64,000 nucleotides of DNA from JAWKWH01 sp963669285. Its GTDB lineage: Bacteria > Pseudomonadota > Alphaproteobacteria > Rhizobiales > Rhizobiaceae. The stretch covers positions 434,001 through 498,000 of the forward strand of contig CAXXSI010000014.1 in the NCBI GenBank assembly GCA_963669285.2, written 5' to 3'. Below the pieces are notes generated by a model. That model ran no database searches. It saw only the letters and a list, made by a program, of their open reading frames with translations, and was not told the origin of the DNA. Made by a program: the position numbers and the translations under genes. Position 1 is the stretch's first letter. Every line of letters begins with the position of its first letter. This document shows, piece after piece, positions 17,933-26,542 of this stretch.

Positions 17933-19960
17933 ATGGCAACAAAAACCAAGGAAAAGGACGAGGCCGAAACCGAACGCGAAAACACCGCAGACGGTCCGCT
18001 TCTCGACCTTTCCGACGACGCTGTCAAAAAGATGATCAAGCTCGCCAAGAAGCGAGGCTACGTGACGATGGAGGGGCTCAACGCGGTTCTGCCATCGGAG
18101 GAAGTGACGTCCGAACAGATCGAAGACACCATGTCGATGCTGTCCGACATGGGGATCAACGTCGTTGAAGACGACGAAGCGGCTGACGATTCCGACAACG
18201 ACAATCAGACGACCGAGGGTTCCAAGGAAGTCGCCGAGCAAACCGGCAGCGCGGTTGCCGCCGTCGCCAAGAAAGAGCCGACCGACCGCACCGATGATCC
18301 CGTTCGCATGTATCTGCGCGAGATGGGATCGGTCGAACTGCTGTCGCGCGAAGGCGAGATTGCCATCGCCAAGCGGATCGAAGCCGGCCGCGAGACGATG
18401 ATCGCTGGTTTGTGCGAAAGCCCGCTGACCTTCCAGGCGATTATCATCTGGCGCGACGAACTGAACGAATCCAACATCCTGCTGCGTGAGATTATCGATC
18501 TTGAAGCGACCTACGCCGGACCCGAAGCCAAGCAGGCTCCCAAGGTTCCGACGCCGGAGGAGATCGAGGCCGAACGCAAGGCGAAGGAAGAAAAGCAACG
18601 GGCACTGCGCCGCCCACGTGAAGACGACATCACCAATGTTGGCGGCGAAGGCCAGCCCGAAGAGGAAGATGACGAGGAAGATGAGGCCAATCTGTCGCTT
18701 GCAGCGATGGAAGCCGAACTCCGTCCCCAGGTGATGGAAACCTTCGACGTCATCGCGTCGACCTACAAGAAACTTCGCAAGCTGCAGGATCAGCATGTCG
18801 AGGGCAGTCTTGGAGACGGGGCGAAACTGTCGACCTCGCAGCAGCGCCGTTACAAGCAGTTGAAAGAAGAGTTGATCACGGCGGTCAAATCGCTGTCGCT
18901 CAACAATGCCCGTATCGAGGCGCTCGTCGAGCAACTTTATGACATCAACAAGCGGCTCGTGCGCAATGAGGGCCGGTTGCTGCGCCTGGCGGAAAGCTAT
19001 GGCGTGATACGTACCGAATTTCTCGAAGAGTATCAGGGTTCCGAACTCGATCCGGACTGGACCAAGCGCGTGGCTTCCAGTTCCGGCAAGGGCTGGAAGG
19101 AGTTTGCCAAGAGCGAGAAAGCCAACATCAAGGAGCTGCGCGCTGAAATCCAGAATCTCGCCACCGAGACCGGCATTGCGGTGACCGAGTTCCGCCGCAT
19201 CGTCAACCAGGTGCAAAAGGGCGAGCGCGAAGCAGCCATCGCCAAGAAGGAGATGGTCGAGGCCAATCTGCGTCTGGTGATCTCGATTGCCAAGAAATAC
19301 ACCAATCGCGGCCTGCAGTTCCTCGATCTCATTCAGGAAGGCAATATTGGCCTGATGAAGGCGGTTGACAAATTCGAATACCGCCGCGGCTACAAATTCT
19401 CGACCTATGCCACATGGTGGATCCGCCAGGCGATCACCCGCTCGATCGCCGACCAGGCGCGCACGATCCGCATTCCCGTTCACATGATCGAGACCATCAA
19501 CAAGATCGTGCGTACATCGCGTCAGATGCTGCACGAGATCGGCCGCGAACCGACACCGGAGGAGCTGTCCGAAAAACTCGCCATGCCGCTGGAAAAGGTG
19601 CGCAAGGTGCTGAAAATCGCCAAGGAGCCAATCAGCCTCGAAACGCCGGTCGGTGACGAGGAAGATTCGCATCTCGGCGATTTCATCGAAGACAAGAACG
19701 CGGTGCTGCCGATCGATGCGGCTATTCAGGCCAATCTGCGCGAAACCACGACCCGCGTGCTTGCCTCGCTGACACCGCGCGAAGAACGCGTACTCAGAAT
19801 GCGTTTCGGCATCGGCATGAACACCGACCACACGCTTGAAGAGGTTGGTCAGCAGTTCTCGGTCACCCGCGAACGCATCCGTCAGATCGAGGCCAAGGCC
19901 TTGAGAAAACTGAAGCACCCGAGCCGGTCGAGGAAACTGAGAAGCTTCCTGGACAGCTGA
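17933..19960 (+). CDS. rpoD: RNA polymerase primary sigma factor RpoD (sigma-70)
   Basis: 675 residues. Region 1.1 spans about residues 15-90 (DAVKKMIKLAKKRGYVTMEG). Region 1.2 is DPVRMYLREMGSVELLSREGE near 120. A long acidic non-conserved region follows, including EEEDDEEDEANLS, typical of alphaproteobacterial RpoD. Region 2 includes NLRLVISIAKKYTNRGLQFLDLIQEGNIGLMKAVDKFEYRRGYKFSTYATWWIRQAI and recognises the -10 element. Region 3 begins IRIPVHMIETINKIVR. Region 4.2 is LEEVGQQFSVTRERIRQIEAKALRKLKHPSRS and binds the -35 element. It directs transcription of housekeeping genes. Confidence 0.97.
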   Translation: MATKTKEKDEAETERENTADGPLLDLSDDAVKKMIKLAKKRGYVTMEGLNAVLPSEEVTSEQIEDTMSMLSDMGINVVEDDEAADDSDNDNQTTEGSKEVAEQTGSAVAAVAKKEPTDRTDDPVRMYLREMGSVELLSREGEIAIAKRIEAGRETMIAGLCESPLTFQAIIIWRDELNESNILLREIIDLEATYAGPEAKQAPKVPTPEEIEAERKAKEEKQRALRRPREDDITNVGGEGQPEEEDDEEDEANLSLAAMEAELRPQVMETFDVIASTYKKLRKLQDQHVEGSLGDGAKLSTSQQRRYKQLKEELITAVKSLSLNNARIEALVEQLYDINKRLVRNEGRLLRLAESYGVIRTEFLEEYQGSELDPDWTKRVASSSGKGWKEFAKSEKANIKELRAEIQNLATETGIAVTEFRRIVNQVQKGEREAAIAKKEMVEANLRLVISIAKKYTNRGLQFLDLIQEGNIGLMKAVDKFEYRRGYKFSTYATWWIRQAITRSIADQARTIRIPVHMIETINKIVRTSRQMLHEIGREPTPEELSEKLAMPLEKVRKVLKIAKEPISLETPVGDEEDSHLGDFIEDKNAVLPIDAAIQANLRETTTRVLASLTPREERVLRMRFGIGMNTDHTLEEVGQQFSVTRERIRQIEAKALRKLKHPSRSRKLRSFLDS

Positions 19961-19965
19961 CGCAT

Positions 19966-19984
19966 CCGCCGGATATTCCGGCGG
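19966..19984 (+). terminator. GC-rich hairpin after rpoD
   Basis: CCGCCGGA and TCCGGCGG form an eight-base-pair stem around a TAT loop, starting five bases after the rpoD stop. There is only a TTCG after the stem, not a T-tract, so termination strength is uncertain. Position and symmetry fit an end-of-transcript structure. Confidence 0.6.
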
Positions 19985-19999
19985 TTCGAACCTGCTGAA

Positions 20000-20013
20000 T
20001 TGATCTACATCAA
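20000..20013. promoter_or_regulatory. FNR/FixK-type box upstream of ubiTUV
   Basis: TTGATCTACATCAA matches the FNR/FixK/Dnr consensus TTGAT-N4-ATCAA at every specified base. It is centred about 41 bases upstream of the ubiT start codon. In alphaproteobacteria these sites activate genes under low oxygen. The downstream genes make ubiquinone without oxygen, so the site and the function agree. Whether FnrN, FixK or another Crp-family protein binds cannot be told from the sequence. Confidence 0.8.
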
Positions 20014-20047
20014 GCGGCGGTGCCTGTATGCGTGATAGCTCGCAGGC

Positions 20048-20575
20048 ATGACAGCTTCTGCATCCCGACGTAACGATCCGCAGACGGCAGGACCCTTGCG
20101 GGCGATTTTTCCGCCGCCGCTGCCGCTGTTTTTGCTGCAGCCGCTATTGGGGCGCATCGTCCGGCGGATCGCCATCCGGTATCCGGAGGTTTTTGACCGC
20201 CTGGGCAGTCACACGCAGACCACGTTTCTGATCGACCCGGTCAATCTGCCGTTCGTGCTGTTGTTGAAGCCTGATCCCGCTAATCCCTCGTTCCGTGCTT
20301 GTCATCGGTCTGAAAGACCAATTCACGATGCATCGATTGCCGGTCGTTTTCTCGAATTGCTTCAGTTGGTCGACGGCAGCCAGGACGGGGATGCGATGTT
20401 CTTTTCACGCGACCTCGATATTGGCGGCGACACCGAGGCGGTCGTAAGCCTGCGCAACGCACTGGACGACGTGGAAGGCTCGATCGCCATGAGCGTTGCC
20501 GACCTGTTCGGGCCGCCCGGCAGGCTGGCGCTTCAGGCACTGCGCCGTGCCGGCGGCTATCAACCGACGCTCTAG
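20048..20575 (+). CDS. ubiT: SCP2-domain accessory factor for O2-independent ubiquinone biosynthesis
   Basis: 175 residues with an SCP2-like lipid-binding fold. After a proline-rich start (IFPPPLPLFLLQPLLGRIVR) come the strands FLIDPVNLPFVLLLKPD and IHDASIAGRFLELLQLVDGSQDGDAMFFSRDLDIGGDTEAVVSLRNALDD, whose SRDL.I.GDTE signature is typical of UbiT. UbiT is thought to hold the hydrophobic ubiquinone precursor for the UbiU-UbiV hydroxylase. It is the first gene of ubiTUV, eleven bases before the ubiU ATG, and follows a perfect FNR-type box. Confidence 0.9.
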   Translation: MTASASRRNDPQTAGPLRAIFPPPLPLFLLQPLLGRIVRRIAIRYPEVFDRLGSHTQTTFLIDPVNLPFVLLLKPDPANPSFRACHRSERPIHDASIAGRFLELLQLVDGSQDGDAMFFSRDLDIGGDTEAVVSLRNALDDVEGSIAMSVADLFGPPGRLALQALRRAGGYQPTL

Positions 20576-20586
20576 CGGGAGATGTG

Positions 20587-21585
20587 ATGCTGCGACCTGA
20601 ACTCGTCTGTCCTGCCGGAACGCCGGCCGCATTGCGCACTGCAGTCAACGCGGGCGCCGATGCTGTCTATTGCGGTTTCCGCGATGCCACCAACGCCCGC
20701 AACTTTCCCGGGCTCAATTTCACACCACAGGAGCTGGAACAATCGATCGCCTATGCCCATCAACGCGATGCCAAGGTGCTGCTTGCGATCAACACCTTTC
20801 CGCCTGCCGGCAAGTTCGACCTTTGGAAAACCGCGGTCGATACCGGGGTGCGCCTGGGCGCAGATGCGCTGATCGTTGCCGATATCGGCGTGGCCAATTA
20901 TGCGGCGCGCACCTATCCGCAACAAAGACTGCACCTGTCGGTGCAAGCGGCGGCATCAAGCCCGGAGGCAATCGGTTACTATTGCCGCGAGTTCGGTATC
21001 AAGCGCGTGGTGTTGCCGCGGATCCTGACGGTGCCGGAAATCAAGGCGCTGGCCGATGAAATTCCCTGCGAGATCGAAACCTTCATTTTCGGCAATCACG
21101 GGCTGATGGTCGAAGGGCGGTGCAGTCTGACGAACTATGTGACCGGTTGCTCGACGAATATGGACGGTGTCTGCTCCCCGGCGGCACAGGTTCAATATGT
21201 ACGCGATGACGGCGGTAATCTTCAGAGCAGACTGGGTGAGTTTACGATTGACCGTTTCGCCGCAGGCGACAAGGCCGGCTATCCGACGATCTGCAAAGGA
21301 CGCTATCTCAGCGACTGCCGTGACGGCGCGTTCTATGCCTTTGAGGAGCCGCTCAGCCTCAACTTGTCGACATTGCTGCCGGATCTGATCGGAGCCGGTG
21401 TTCACGCCTTCAAGATAGAAGGCCGGCAACGCTCACGCGCCTATGTCAGTTCGGTGGTCGGGGCATTCCGCAAGGCAATCGATGCGGTTCTTGCCGGCGA
21501 TGAACCCGAGCTTGCCGATCTCGTCGCTCTGACCGAGGGACAAAAACAGACGGAAGGCGCCTTCAAAACCAAGAAGTGGCGATAG
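20587..21585 (+). CDS. ubiU: U32-family [4Fe-4S] protein for O2-independent ubiquinone hydroxylation
   Basis: About 332 residues of the peptidase U32 family. The opening ELVCPAGTPAALRTAVNAGADAVYCGF is the family N-terminus. Four cysteines fit the UbiU iron-sulfur site: GRC, TGC and GVC within MVEGRCSLTNYVTGCSTNMDGVCSP (approx. 179-196), and YPTICKGR near 236. With UbiV it hydroxylates the ubiquinone ring without O2, using prephenate as oxygen donor in E. coli. I prefer the ATG at 20587 over the GTG one codon earlier, because GGGAG at 20577 is then well spaced. It is followed by ubiV after four bases. Confidence 0.93.
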   Translation: MLRPELVCPAGTPAALRTAVNAGADAVYCGFRDATNARNFPGLNFTPQELEQSIAYAHQRDAKVLLAINTFPPAGKFDLWKTAVDTGVRLGADALIVADIGVANYAARTYPQQRLHLSVQAAASSPEAIGYYCREFGIKRVVLPRILTVPEIKALADEIPCEIETFIFGNHGLMVEGRCSLTNYVTGCSTNMDGVCSPAAQVQYVRDDGGNLQSRLGEFTIDRFAAGDKAGYPTICKGRYLSDCRDGAFYAFEEPLSLNLSTLLPDLIGAGVHAFKIEGRQRSRAYVSSVVGAFRKAIDAVLAGDEPELADLVALTEGQKQTEGAFKTKKWR

Positions 21586-21589
21586 CACG

Positions 21590-22510
21590 ATGACGGCAAA
21601 CCTGACGCTTGGACCTGTGCTTTTTCATTGGCCTGCAGACAAGAAGCTCGATTTTTACGCGCGGATCGCCGACGAGGCGCCGATTGATACCGTCTATCTG
21701 GGCGAAGTGATCTGCTCGAAGCGAGCGCCATTTTTTGACCAGCACTACGATACGGTCGCAGAGCGGCTGTCGCGCGCCGGCAAGCGGGTTGTCCTGTCTT
21801 CACTCAGCGAGGTCATGCTGAAACGCGAGCGCTCGATGATCGCCGGGTTCTGCAAGACCGATGATCGGGAGATCGAGATCAACAACGCATCGGCGCTATT
21901 GCATATCGATGGGCGGCAACACCGCATCGGTCCGCTGATGAATATCTACAACGAGGAAACGATGGCCTACCTGGCATCCGGCGGGGCAAATCACTTCAGC
22001 CTGCCGGCGGAACTGCCGCGCGCTTCGGCCGCCATTCTGGCCGCGAAGGCGGCAGAGCTCGGTGTCGGTGCGGAAATTCAGGTGTTTGGCCGCGCCTCGC
22101 TTGCCGTTTCGGCCCGCTGTTATCATGCGCGCGCCCATGGCCGCACCAAAGACAATTGCCAGTTCGTCTGCGAAGAGAACCTGGACGGCATGCCGTTGAA
22201 AACCATCGATGGCGAGGCTTTTCTGGCGATCAACGGTATTCAGACCCTGTCGCACTCCTACCTCAACTATATCGGCGAACTGGACGAGCTGGCGGAAATC
22301 GGCTTGACCGATTTCCGCATATCACCGCATTCACAGGATATGGTCACCGTCGCGCAGACATTCCGCGATGCTCTCGACGGGCAAGTCTCACCCGATGAAG
22401 CCGCAGCCAGGCTGGCAAGCCTGGATTTCACCGCTCCCTTCGCCAATGGATTCTGGTACGGCAAGCCCGGGCATGAATATGTGAAGCCAGGCGCCCTACC
22501 GCCTGCATGA
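21590..22510 (+). CDS. ubiV: U32-family partner of UbiU in O2-independent ubiquinone biosynthesis
   Basis: 306 residues. Candidate cluster ligands are C42 (GEVICSKRAPFFD) and C177, C190 and C194 in ARCYHARAHGRTKDNCQFVCEENLDG, the spacing expected of the UbiV [4Fe-4S] site. The C-terminal SGGANHFSLPAELP and DLTD-like FRISPHSQDM segments are typical of the U32 family. It forms a heterodimer with UbiU. The ATG lies four bases after the ubiU stop, so the pair is cotranslated. The presence of ubiTUV suggests this organism respires anaerobically, for example by denitrification. Confidence 0.93.
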   Translation: MTANLTLGPVLFHWPADKKLDFYARIADEAPIDTVYLGEVICSKRAPFFDQHYDTVAERLSRAGKRVVLSSLSEVMLKRERSMIAGFCKTDDREIEINNASALLHIDGRQHRIGPLMNIYNEETMAYLASGGANHFSLPAELPRASAAILAAKAAELGVGAEIQVFGRASLAVSARCYHARAHGRTKDNCQFVCEENLDGMPLKTIDGEAFLAINGIQTLSHSYLNYIGELDELAEIGLTDFRISPHSQDMVTVAQTFRDALDGQVSPDEAAARLASLDFTAPFANGFWYGKPGHEYVKPGALPPA

Positions 22511-22673
22511 CGGGTTCAAACTTGTATGAAGTAGCATTGTTGCCACGACTACTTCGATGCAAACCCGGCCGGCACATTGTGTTGGCCGCCTGCGCGCTGT
22601 AGGTTTTCCCCCTCTCGGGTTGACTGTCAGAGGCTCGAGCGGTTTTGGTCGGCAAACGGGGAGATCTAGCGCG

Positions 22674-23039
22674 ATGTCTTTTCTGAAAAGGCTTTTTGGC
22701 GGCGGCGCCCCGGACGATTCCGGCGACAGTGCATCCATCGCCGAAGCGGTTGAGCATGAGGGTTATCTGATCAAGGCCACGCCGCAGAAAGAGGGGGCTC
22801 AATATCGTCTTTGCGCCCTTATAGCCAAGGATGTCGCCGGAGAGACAAAAGAGCATCGGCTCATCCGCGCCGACCTGTTTTCCTCCGTCGACGAGGCCAA
22901 TGAAGCGGCCATGCGCAAAGCCCGACAGGTGATCAAGGAACAGGGCGACCGATGTTTGACTGACGTGGCTAATCCGGTTTCATGTGGTCAATGGCGAAAC
23001 TGCGGCCATGTGTCAAAGACCAAGAAGCGCACACGCTAA
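22674..23039 (+). CDS. HlyU-family protein, C-terminus probably frameshifted
   Basis: The ATG at 22674 gives MSFLKRLFGGGAPDDSG, then EHEGYLIKATPQKEGAQYRLCALIAKDV...EHRLIRADLFSSVDEANEAAMRKARQVIKEQGDR, the whole HlyU-family domain of about 95 residues. HlyU proteins are small DNA-binding or regulatory proteins, named from Vibrio. The canonical end is GDRLF. Here the frame reads GDRCLTDVANP and runs 26 codons further. One extra base near 22952 would restore GDRLFD and a TGA at 22961. I therefore suspect a one-base deletion, real or a sequencing error. The upstream stretch 22511-22673 holds no gene. Confidence 0.8.
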   Translation: MSFLKRLFGGGAPDDSGDSASIAEAVEHEGYLIKATPQKEGAQYRLCALIAKDVAGETKEHRLIRADLFSSVDEANEAAMRKARQVIKEQGDRCLTDVANPVSCGQWRNCGHVSKTKKRTR

Positions 23040-23128
23040 TTCAGTTTCATCTTAAATATACTGTGGACAACTTGCCGCACCGATGCGGGAATCTTGAATT
23101 CCGTTAGCGACACGCGCCCCATGGAAGG

Positions 23129-24463
23129 ATGGGATTTGAACTGATTCTTTCCGCTGTTGCGCGTTCGTTTCTGCGGGCGGCCGGAGGGTCATTTCGGTTA
23201 ACCGCCTCTGTCTGCGCCGTTCTTGCAATACTGATCCTGTCAGCGTGCAATTCACCATCGCAAAGTTTTCTCCTGAACGGTATCGGCGCGGAATTACCTG
23301 CACGCGACGTCAAAAACTCGACTGAGCTGCAGCACAAATATTTCAACTATCTGTGTCGGCAGGCCGGCCTGCCCTATACGGTCGGAGCAAATGGCGCGCC
23401 TCACTGCAATTTGCCGCTGCACGACCGTGGAATATGGACACTTGTCGTCTATCAGGGAATGAACGACGTCGATCGGCGATGTGACGCCTATCTGCAGTGG
23501 CTCGATAACAAGAAGCGCTCCAAAGAACCGCTCTTGAGCCAGGTATCGACGGTGCGCACCGCCACCGAGGCAATCATAGGTTTTTCCAGCACCAATCCCG
23601 TCGCCGCCATCAATATTGTCGGCCAAGCCTTCCAATTGCTGACCGATAGCATTGAAAACTATCACAGCCGCCTTCTGCTGGAGGTCGACTCCTCGACGGT
23701 GAATTCCATCGTGCTGCGCGGACGCCACAATTTCCGAATGGGTATCCAGAACCGGCAGTTTCAGAACCGGCCGGAAGCAGAGCATGTGCTGCGGTCATAT
23801 CTGAGGTTGTGCCTGCCGTTCGCGATCGAGACGAATATCAATGACTATTCGACCCTCGGCTCGTTGGGCGTTTCGCCGGACGGTGGCAATTCGATCAATC
23901 AGGTACCAATCGCCGGCGTTGCGCTGAAGCCTGATACACAAGTCGACACCAAGCCGCCGCCGAGGCCGCGCCCGAAGGCGCCGGGGTGGGAAAAAGTCAG
24001 CTCGATCGTCATTGATCCGGCAACCGCAAAGGCTATCCAGAAGGCCATCTGCCTTACCGGATCAGACGTCGACGGATCCTACGGCAACCGGACCGAGGCC
24101 GGCTTGAAGATTTTCGAATCGATCGCGAATACAAAGGGTTTCCGCGAAGCGGGTTGGCGGCAACAGACCGTTGAATTGAGCCGCGACGACCTCAACATTT
24201 TGCGCAATATCAGCGGCTGCGCGACCGGCGCGCGCAACTATCTCGAAAACGCGCTGCTGACCACCAGTGCGCGAACCGCTGAAAGCGTTGCGGCGAAAAT
24301 CCGGGAAAAGTACAGCGTTGCCGATGAAACGGCCGGATTCACGCAATTACGCTCCAACATCGCGGCGTGGCGCACGGAAGAGAAGCTGGACAATGGGCCA
24401 AACGGAATGTTCGCCGAACAGATCACGCCCGAACTTCTGGGCAAAATCCTGCCGGCTTTCTAG
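23129..24463 (+). CDS. putative lipoprotein of unknown function, partner of downstream hydrolase
   Basis: 444 residues. The hydrophobic stretch SVCAVLAILILSACNS ends in a lipobox with the acylated cysteine at about residue 40. The N-terminal part before it is unusually long, and the true start may lie downstream. The body has no family I recognise: an N-terminal region with RQAGLPYTVGANGAPHCN and YLQWLDNKKRSKEPLLSQVSTVR, a Pro-rich linker (DTKPPPRPRPKAPGW), and a C-terminal half with AIQKAICLTGSDVDGSYGNRTEAGLKIFESI, whose G-x-Y/F-G-NRT pattern recalls a peptidoglycan-binding (PG_binding_1) repeat. It ends 69 bases before a multi-domain peptidoglycan hydrolase, suggesting a joint role at the cell wall. 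Confidence 0.6.
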   Translation: MGFELILSAVARSFLRAAGGSFRLTASVCAVLAILILSACNSPSQSFLLNGIGAELPARDVKNSTELQHKYFNYLCRQAGLPYTVGANGAPHCNLPLHDRGIWTLVVYQGMNDVDRRCDAYLQWLDNKKRSKEPLLSQVSTVRTATEAIIGFSSTNPVAAINIVGQAFQLLTDSIENYHSRLLLEVDSSTVNSIVLRGRHNFRMGIQNRQFQNRPEAEHVLRSYLRLCLPFAIETNINDYSTLGSLGVSPDGGNSINQVPIAGVALKPDTQVDTKPPPRPRPKAPGWEKVSSIVIDPATAKAIQKAICLTGSDVDGSYGNRTEAGLKIFESIANTKGFREAGWRQQTVELSRDDLNILRNISGCATGARNYLENALLTTSARTAESVAAKIREKYSVADETAGFTQLRSNIAAWRTEEKLDNGPNGMFAEQITPELLGKILPAF

Positions 24464-24478
24464 AGCGTGTCCGGTTTG
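24461..24478 (+). repeat. fragment of the AGAGCGTGTCCGG dispersed repeat
   Basis: TAGAGCGTGTCCGGTTTG begins at the stop codon of the lipoprotein gene and matches the arms of the inverted repeat at 55856-56049. It looks like one arm of the same element, possibly having supplied the stop codon. Confidence 0.5.
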
Positions 24479-24532
24479 CGCAGACGCAGCAAGAACCAAA
24501 CGTTCCGCCTTAGTATGTGAGGGGAGATAAGC

Positions 24533-26497
24533 ATGTTTCGTGAAGCGCTTCACCTGTTGCTGATCCGCGATGAGCCGGCTGCCGATGCTGCAACGAGCGG
24601 CGAGATGCTCCCCGGCGAGATCGGACGCCAGATCGAAATAAGCGCCGATGAACAATGGGCAAAAGTCGTCATACTTTCCAATTTCCTGTCGGTACGCGAA
24701 GGCTGGATCAGGCTCATTGCCGATATTGGCGAGCTGACCCAAATTGTCGAAGCACCGCCGCGGCCGGATTTCAGCCTGTGGGCCTTCCTGAAAGCGACGG
24801 TGGATGCGGAGACATGGATCAACGGTCTGGACGCCGACGCCCGGTTCTACGTCATCGCCGATTATCTGATCGCGCTTGCCAGTATCGAAACCAAGATCAA
24901 GAATGCCGGCCAGAAAGATCCGCTGACCGACGGCATCGGTCCCTACCAGCTGTCGACGCAAGCCTGGCAGCGATTTATCGAAGCGCCGGCCGGCGAGGGC
25001 TATGCGGCGACGGACCGTGAAGATGCGCTGACACAGATTTCCGGGGCGGCGTATCTGGCGATTGCATCGATGAATGCGATCAGTGACGGGATTGCCGAGC
25101 ACGATTCGTCAAACGGCGACGACGAGACATCCGGCCCGACCGGACCGTTCGTTCCGAGCTATATCGACGTCCTTCTTGCACACATGTTCGGTGATGCGGC
25201 GGCTATCGAAATCCGTAAAGCGAAAATGGGTGATAATGGCGGTGCACCAGCCAAATCCGTGCTGATCGACTTCTTCAACGAAGATGAATTCGCAAAGCTG
25301 GCCAAGCACAGATCGAAATTCCTGAAAGATGCAGAAACAGGCGAACTGGAAACGATCGACGGCCTCTTGATCAATGCCGACACGGTTTTGCGCAGTGAGC
25401 TCACCAAGGCCCACAAGCTGATGGTGGATCATATTCCCGAGGATCTGCCCAAGACGGACGGCACGGCACCATGGTTCGGCGTGGCAGAAACCGAACACCA
25501 GGATTGGTCGGACAACCTGATCAAGGAAGATACGCCGGGCGGTACCGCGCGCGTTCTGCAGTATTTTGAGGAGATCGAGTTCGCAACAACGACGGTGCAG
25601 CCGTGGTGCGGCGCATTTGCCGGCCACTGCATGCTCCATGCCGGTGCGCCGTTTAACGCAACAGTGGTGAACGGTCCGGCGCGAGCCGCGAACTGGAAAT
25701 CGTGGGGGAATACCGCGATACCTCTCGGCGTGAATGACGTTCCGGTTGGCGCGGTCGTTGTCCTGGCACCCGAAAAGGGTTCGTCGCGATCGGGGCATGT
25801 GGGCTTTTTCAGCCGATATTTCGGCGGCGATAAAAACAAGGTCGAAATATTGGGCGGCAACCAGAGTGATACGGTCACCAAAACCAAGTTCGCACGCTCC
25901 AAGATCGCAGCCATTCGCTGGTACAGTCCGAAGGAGCAAAAGGAGAAGGACGACTCTTCAGGTTCAGTCGGGAATTCGCCGCCCGGACAATTCAGCACGC
26001 TGCTTGATTTCATCGGCCAGCATGAGAGCAACAACAACTACAATGCGTTCTTCGGACATGCGGGCAACACCAACGATCCCGATTTCACCGCGATGACCGT
26101 GGCCGCGGTGATCGCCTGGCAAAGGGCGTTCGTCAATGCAGGAAGCAAGTCATCTGCCGTCGGCAAGTATCAGTTCCTGCGCAACACATTGCTGGACCTG
26201 GTCAAGCAGGGACATGCGGCAAACGACCAGCTTTTCAATGCTGCACTGCAGGACAAGCTGGCGATTGCGCTGATGGAGCGCCGGAAACTCGGGCGCTATA
26301 TTGCCGGAGCGCTTTCGACGGTTGAATTCGGTATCCATCTGGCGAAGGAGTGGGCTTCGCTTCCGGTTACCCGGAACGTCAAACGCGGCAACCGGACCAT
26401 CAAGCAGGGGCAGAGCTATTATGCCGGGGACGGTCTCAACAAGGCGCTGGTATCGGTGCCGGCATTCCTGTCCGCCATCGACACGGCCCGCGGCTGA
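24533..26497 (+). CDS. multi-domain peptidoglycan hydrolase (lysozyme-like + CHAP/NlpC-type + muramidase-like)
   Basis: 654 residues with no signal peptide. Residues ~100-190 contain DGIGPYQLSTQAWQRFIEA, a lysozyme/transglycosylase-like G-PYQ-S-W motif. Residues ~310-470 resemble the TIGR02594-type cysteine peptidase: PWCGAFAGHCML with candidate nucleophile C359, DVPVGAVVVLAP, and the histidine of SRSGHVGFFSRYFGG. Residues ~485-654 form a second glycosidase-like module (LLDFIGQHESNNNYNAFFG with a candidate Glu, then SSAVGKYQFLRNTLLDLVK). Together these could cut both glycan and peptide bonds. Lack of an export signal suggests delivery by a dedicated route, lysis, or a phage origin. Linked to the lipoprotein gene upstream. 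Confidence 0.7.
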   Translation: MFREALHLLLIRDEPAADAATSGEMLPGEIGRQIEISADEQWAKVVILSNFLSVREGWIRLIADIGELTQIVEAPPRPDFSLWAFLKATVDAETWINGLDADARFYVIADYLIALASIETKIKNAGQKDPLTDGIGPYQLSTQAWQRFIEAPAGEGYAATDREDALTQISGAAYLAIASMNAISDGIAEHDSSNGDDETSGPTGPFVPSYIDVLLAHMFGDAAAIEIRKAKMGDNGGAPAKSVLIDFFNEDEFAKLAKHRSKFLKDAETGELETIDGLLINADTVLRSELTKAHKLMVDHIPEDLPKTDGTAPWFGVAETEHQDWSDNLIKEDTPGGTARVLQYFEEIEFATTTVQPWCGAFAGHCMLHAGAPFNATVVNGPARAANWKSWGNTAIPLGVNDVPVGAVVVLAPEKGSSRSGHVGFFSRYFGGDKNKVEILGGNQSDTVTKTKFARSKIAAIRWYSPKEQKEKDDSSGSVGNSPPGQFSTLLDFIGQHESNNNYNAFFGHAGNTNDPDFTAMTVAAVIAWQRAFVNAGSKSSAVGKYQFLRNTLLDLVKQGHAANDQLFNAALQDKLAIALMERRKLGRYIAGALSTVEFGIHLAKEWASLPVTRNVKRGNRTIKQGQSYYAGDGLNKALVSVPAFLSAIDTARG

Positions 26498-26542
26498 AAC
26501 AGCTGCCGGATTTGCGTTTCGGGCGACGCCGGCAACGCGGTG

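Noticed and set aside
17792..19918. A 708-codon open frame on the minus strand opposite rpoD
   Set aside because: It is antisense to a clear sigma-70 gene. The long frame results from GC-rich codon bias, and its product has no domain-like features.
19961..20047. tRNA-like GGTTCGAA near 19983
   Set aside because: The T-loop-like string is part of the rpoD hairpin region. No acceptor stem, D-arm or anticodon arm can be formed.
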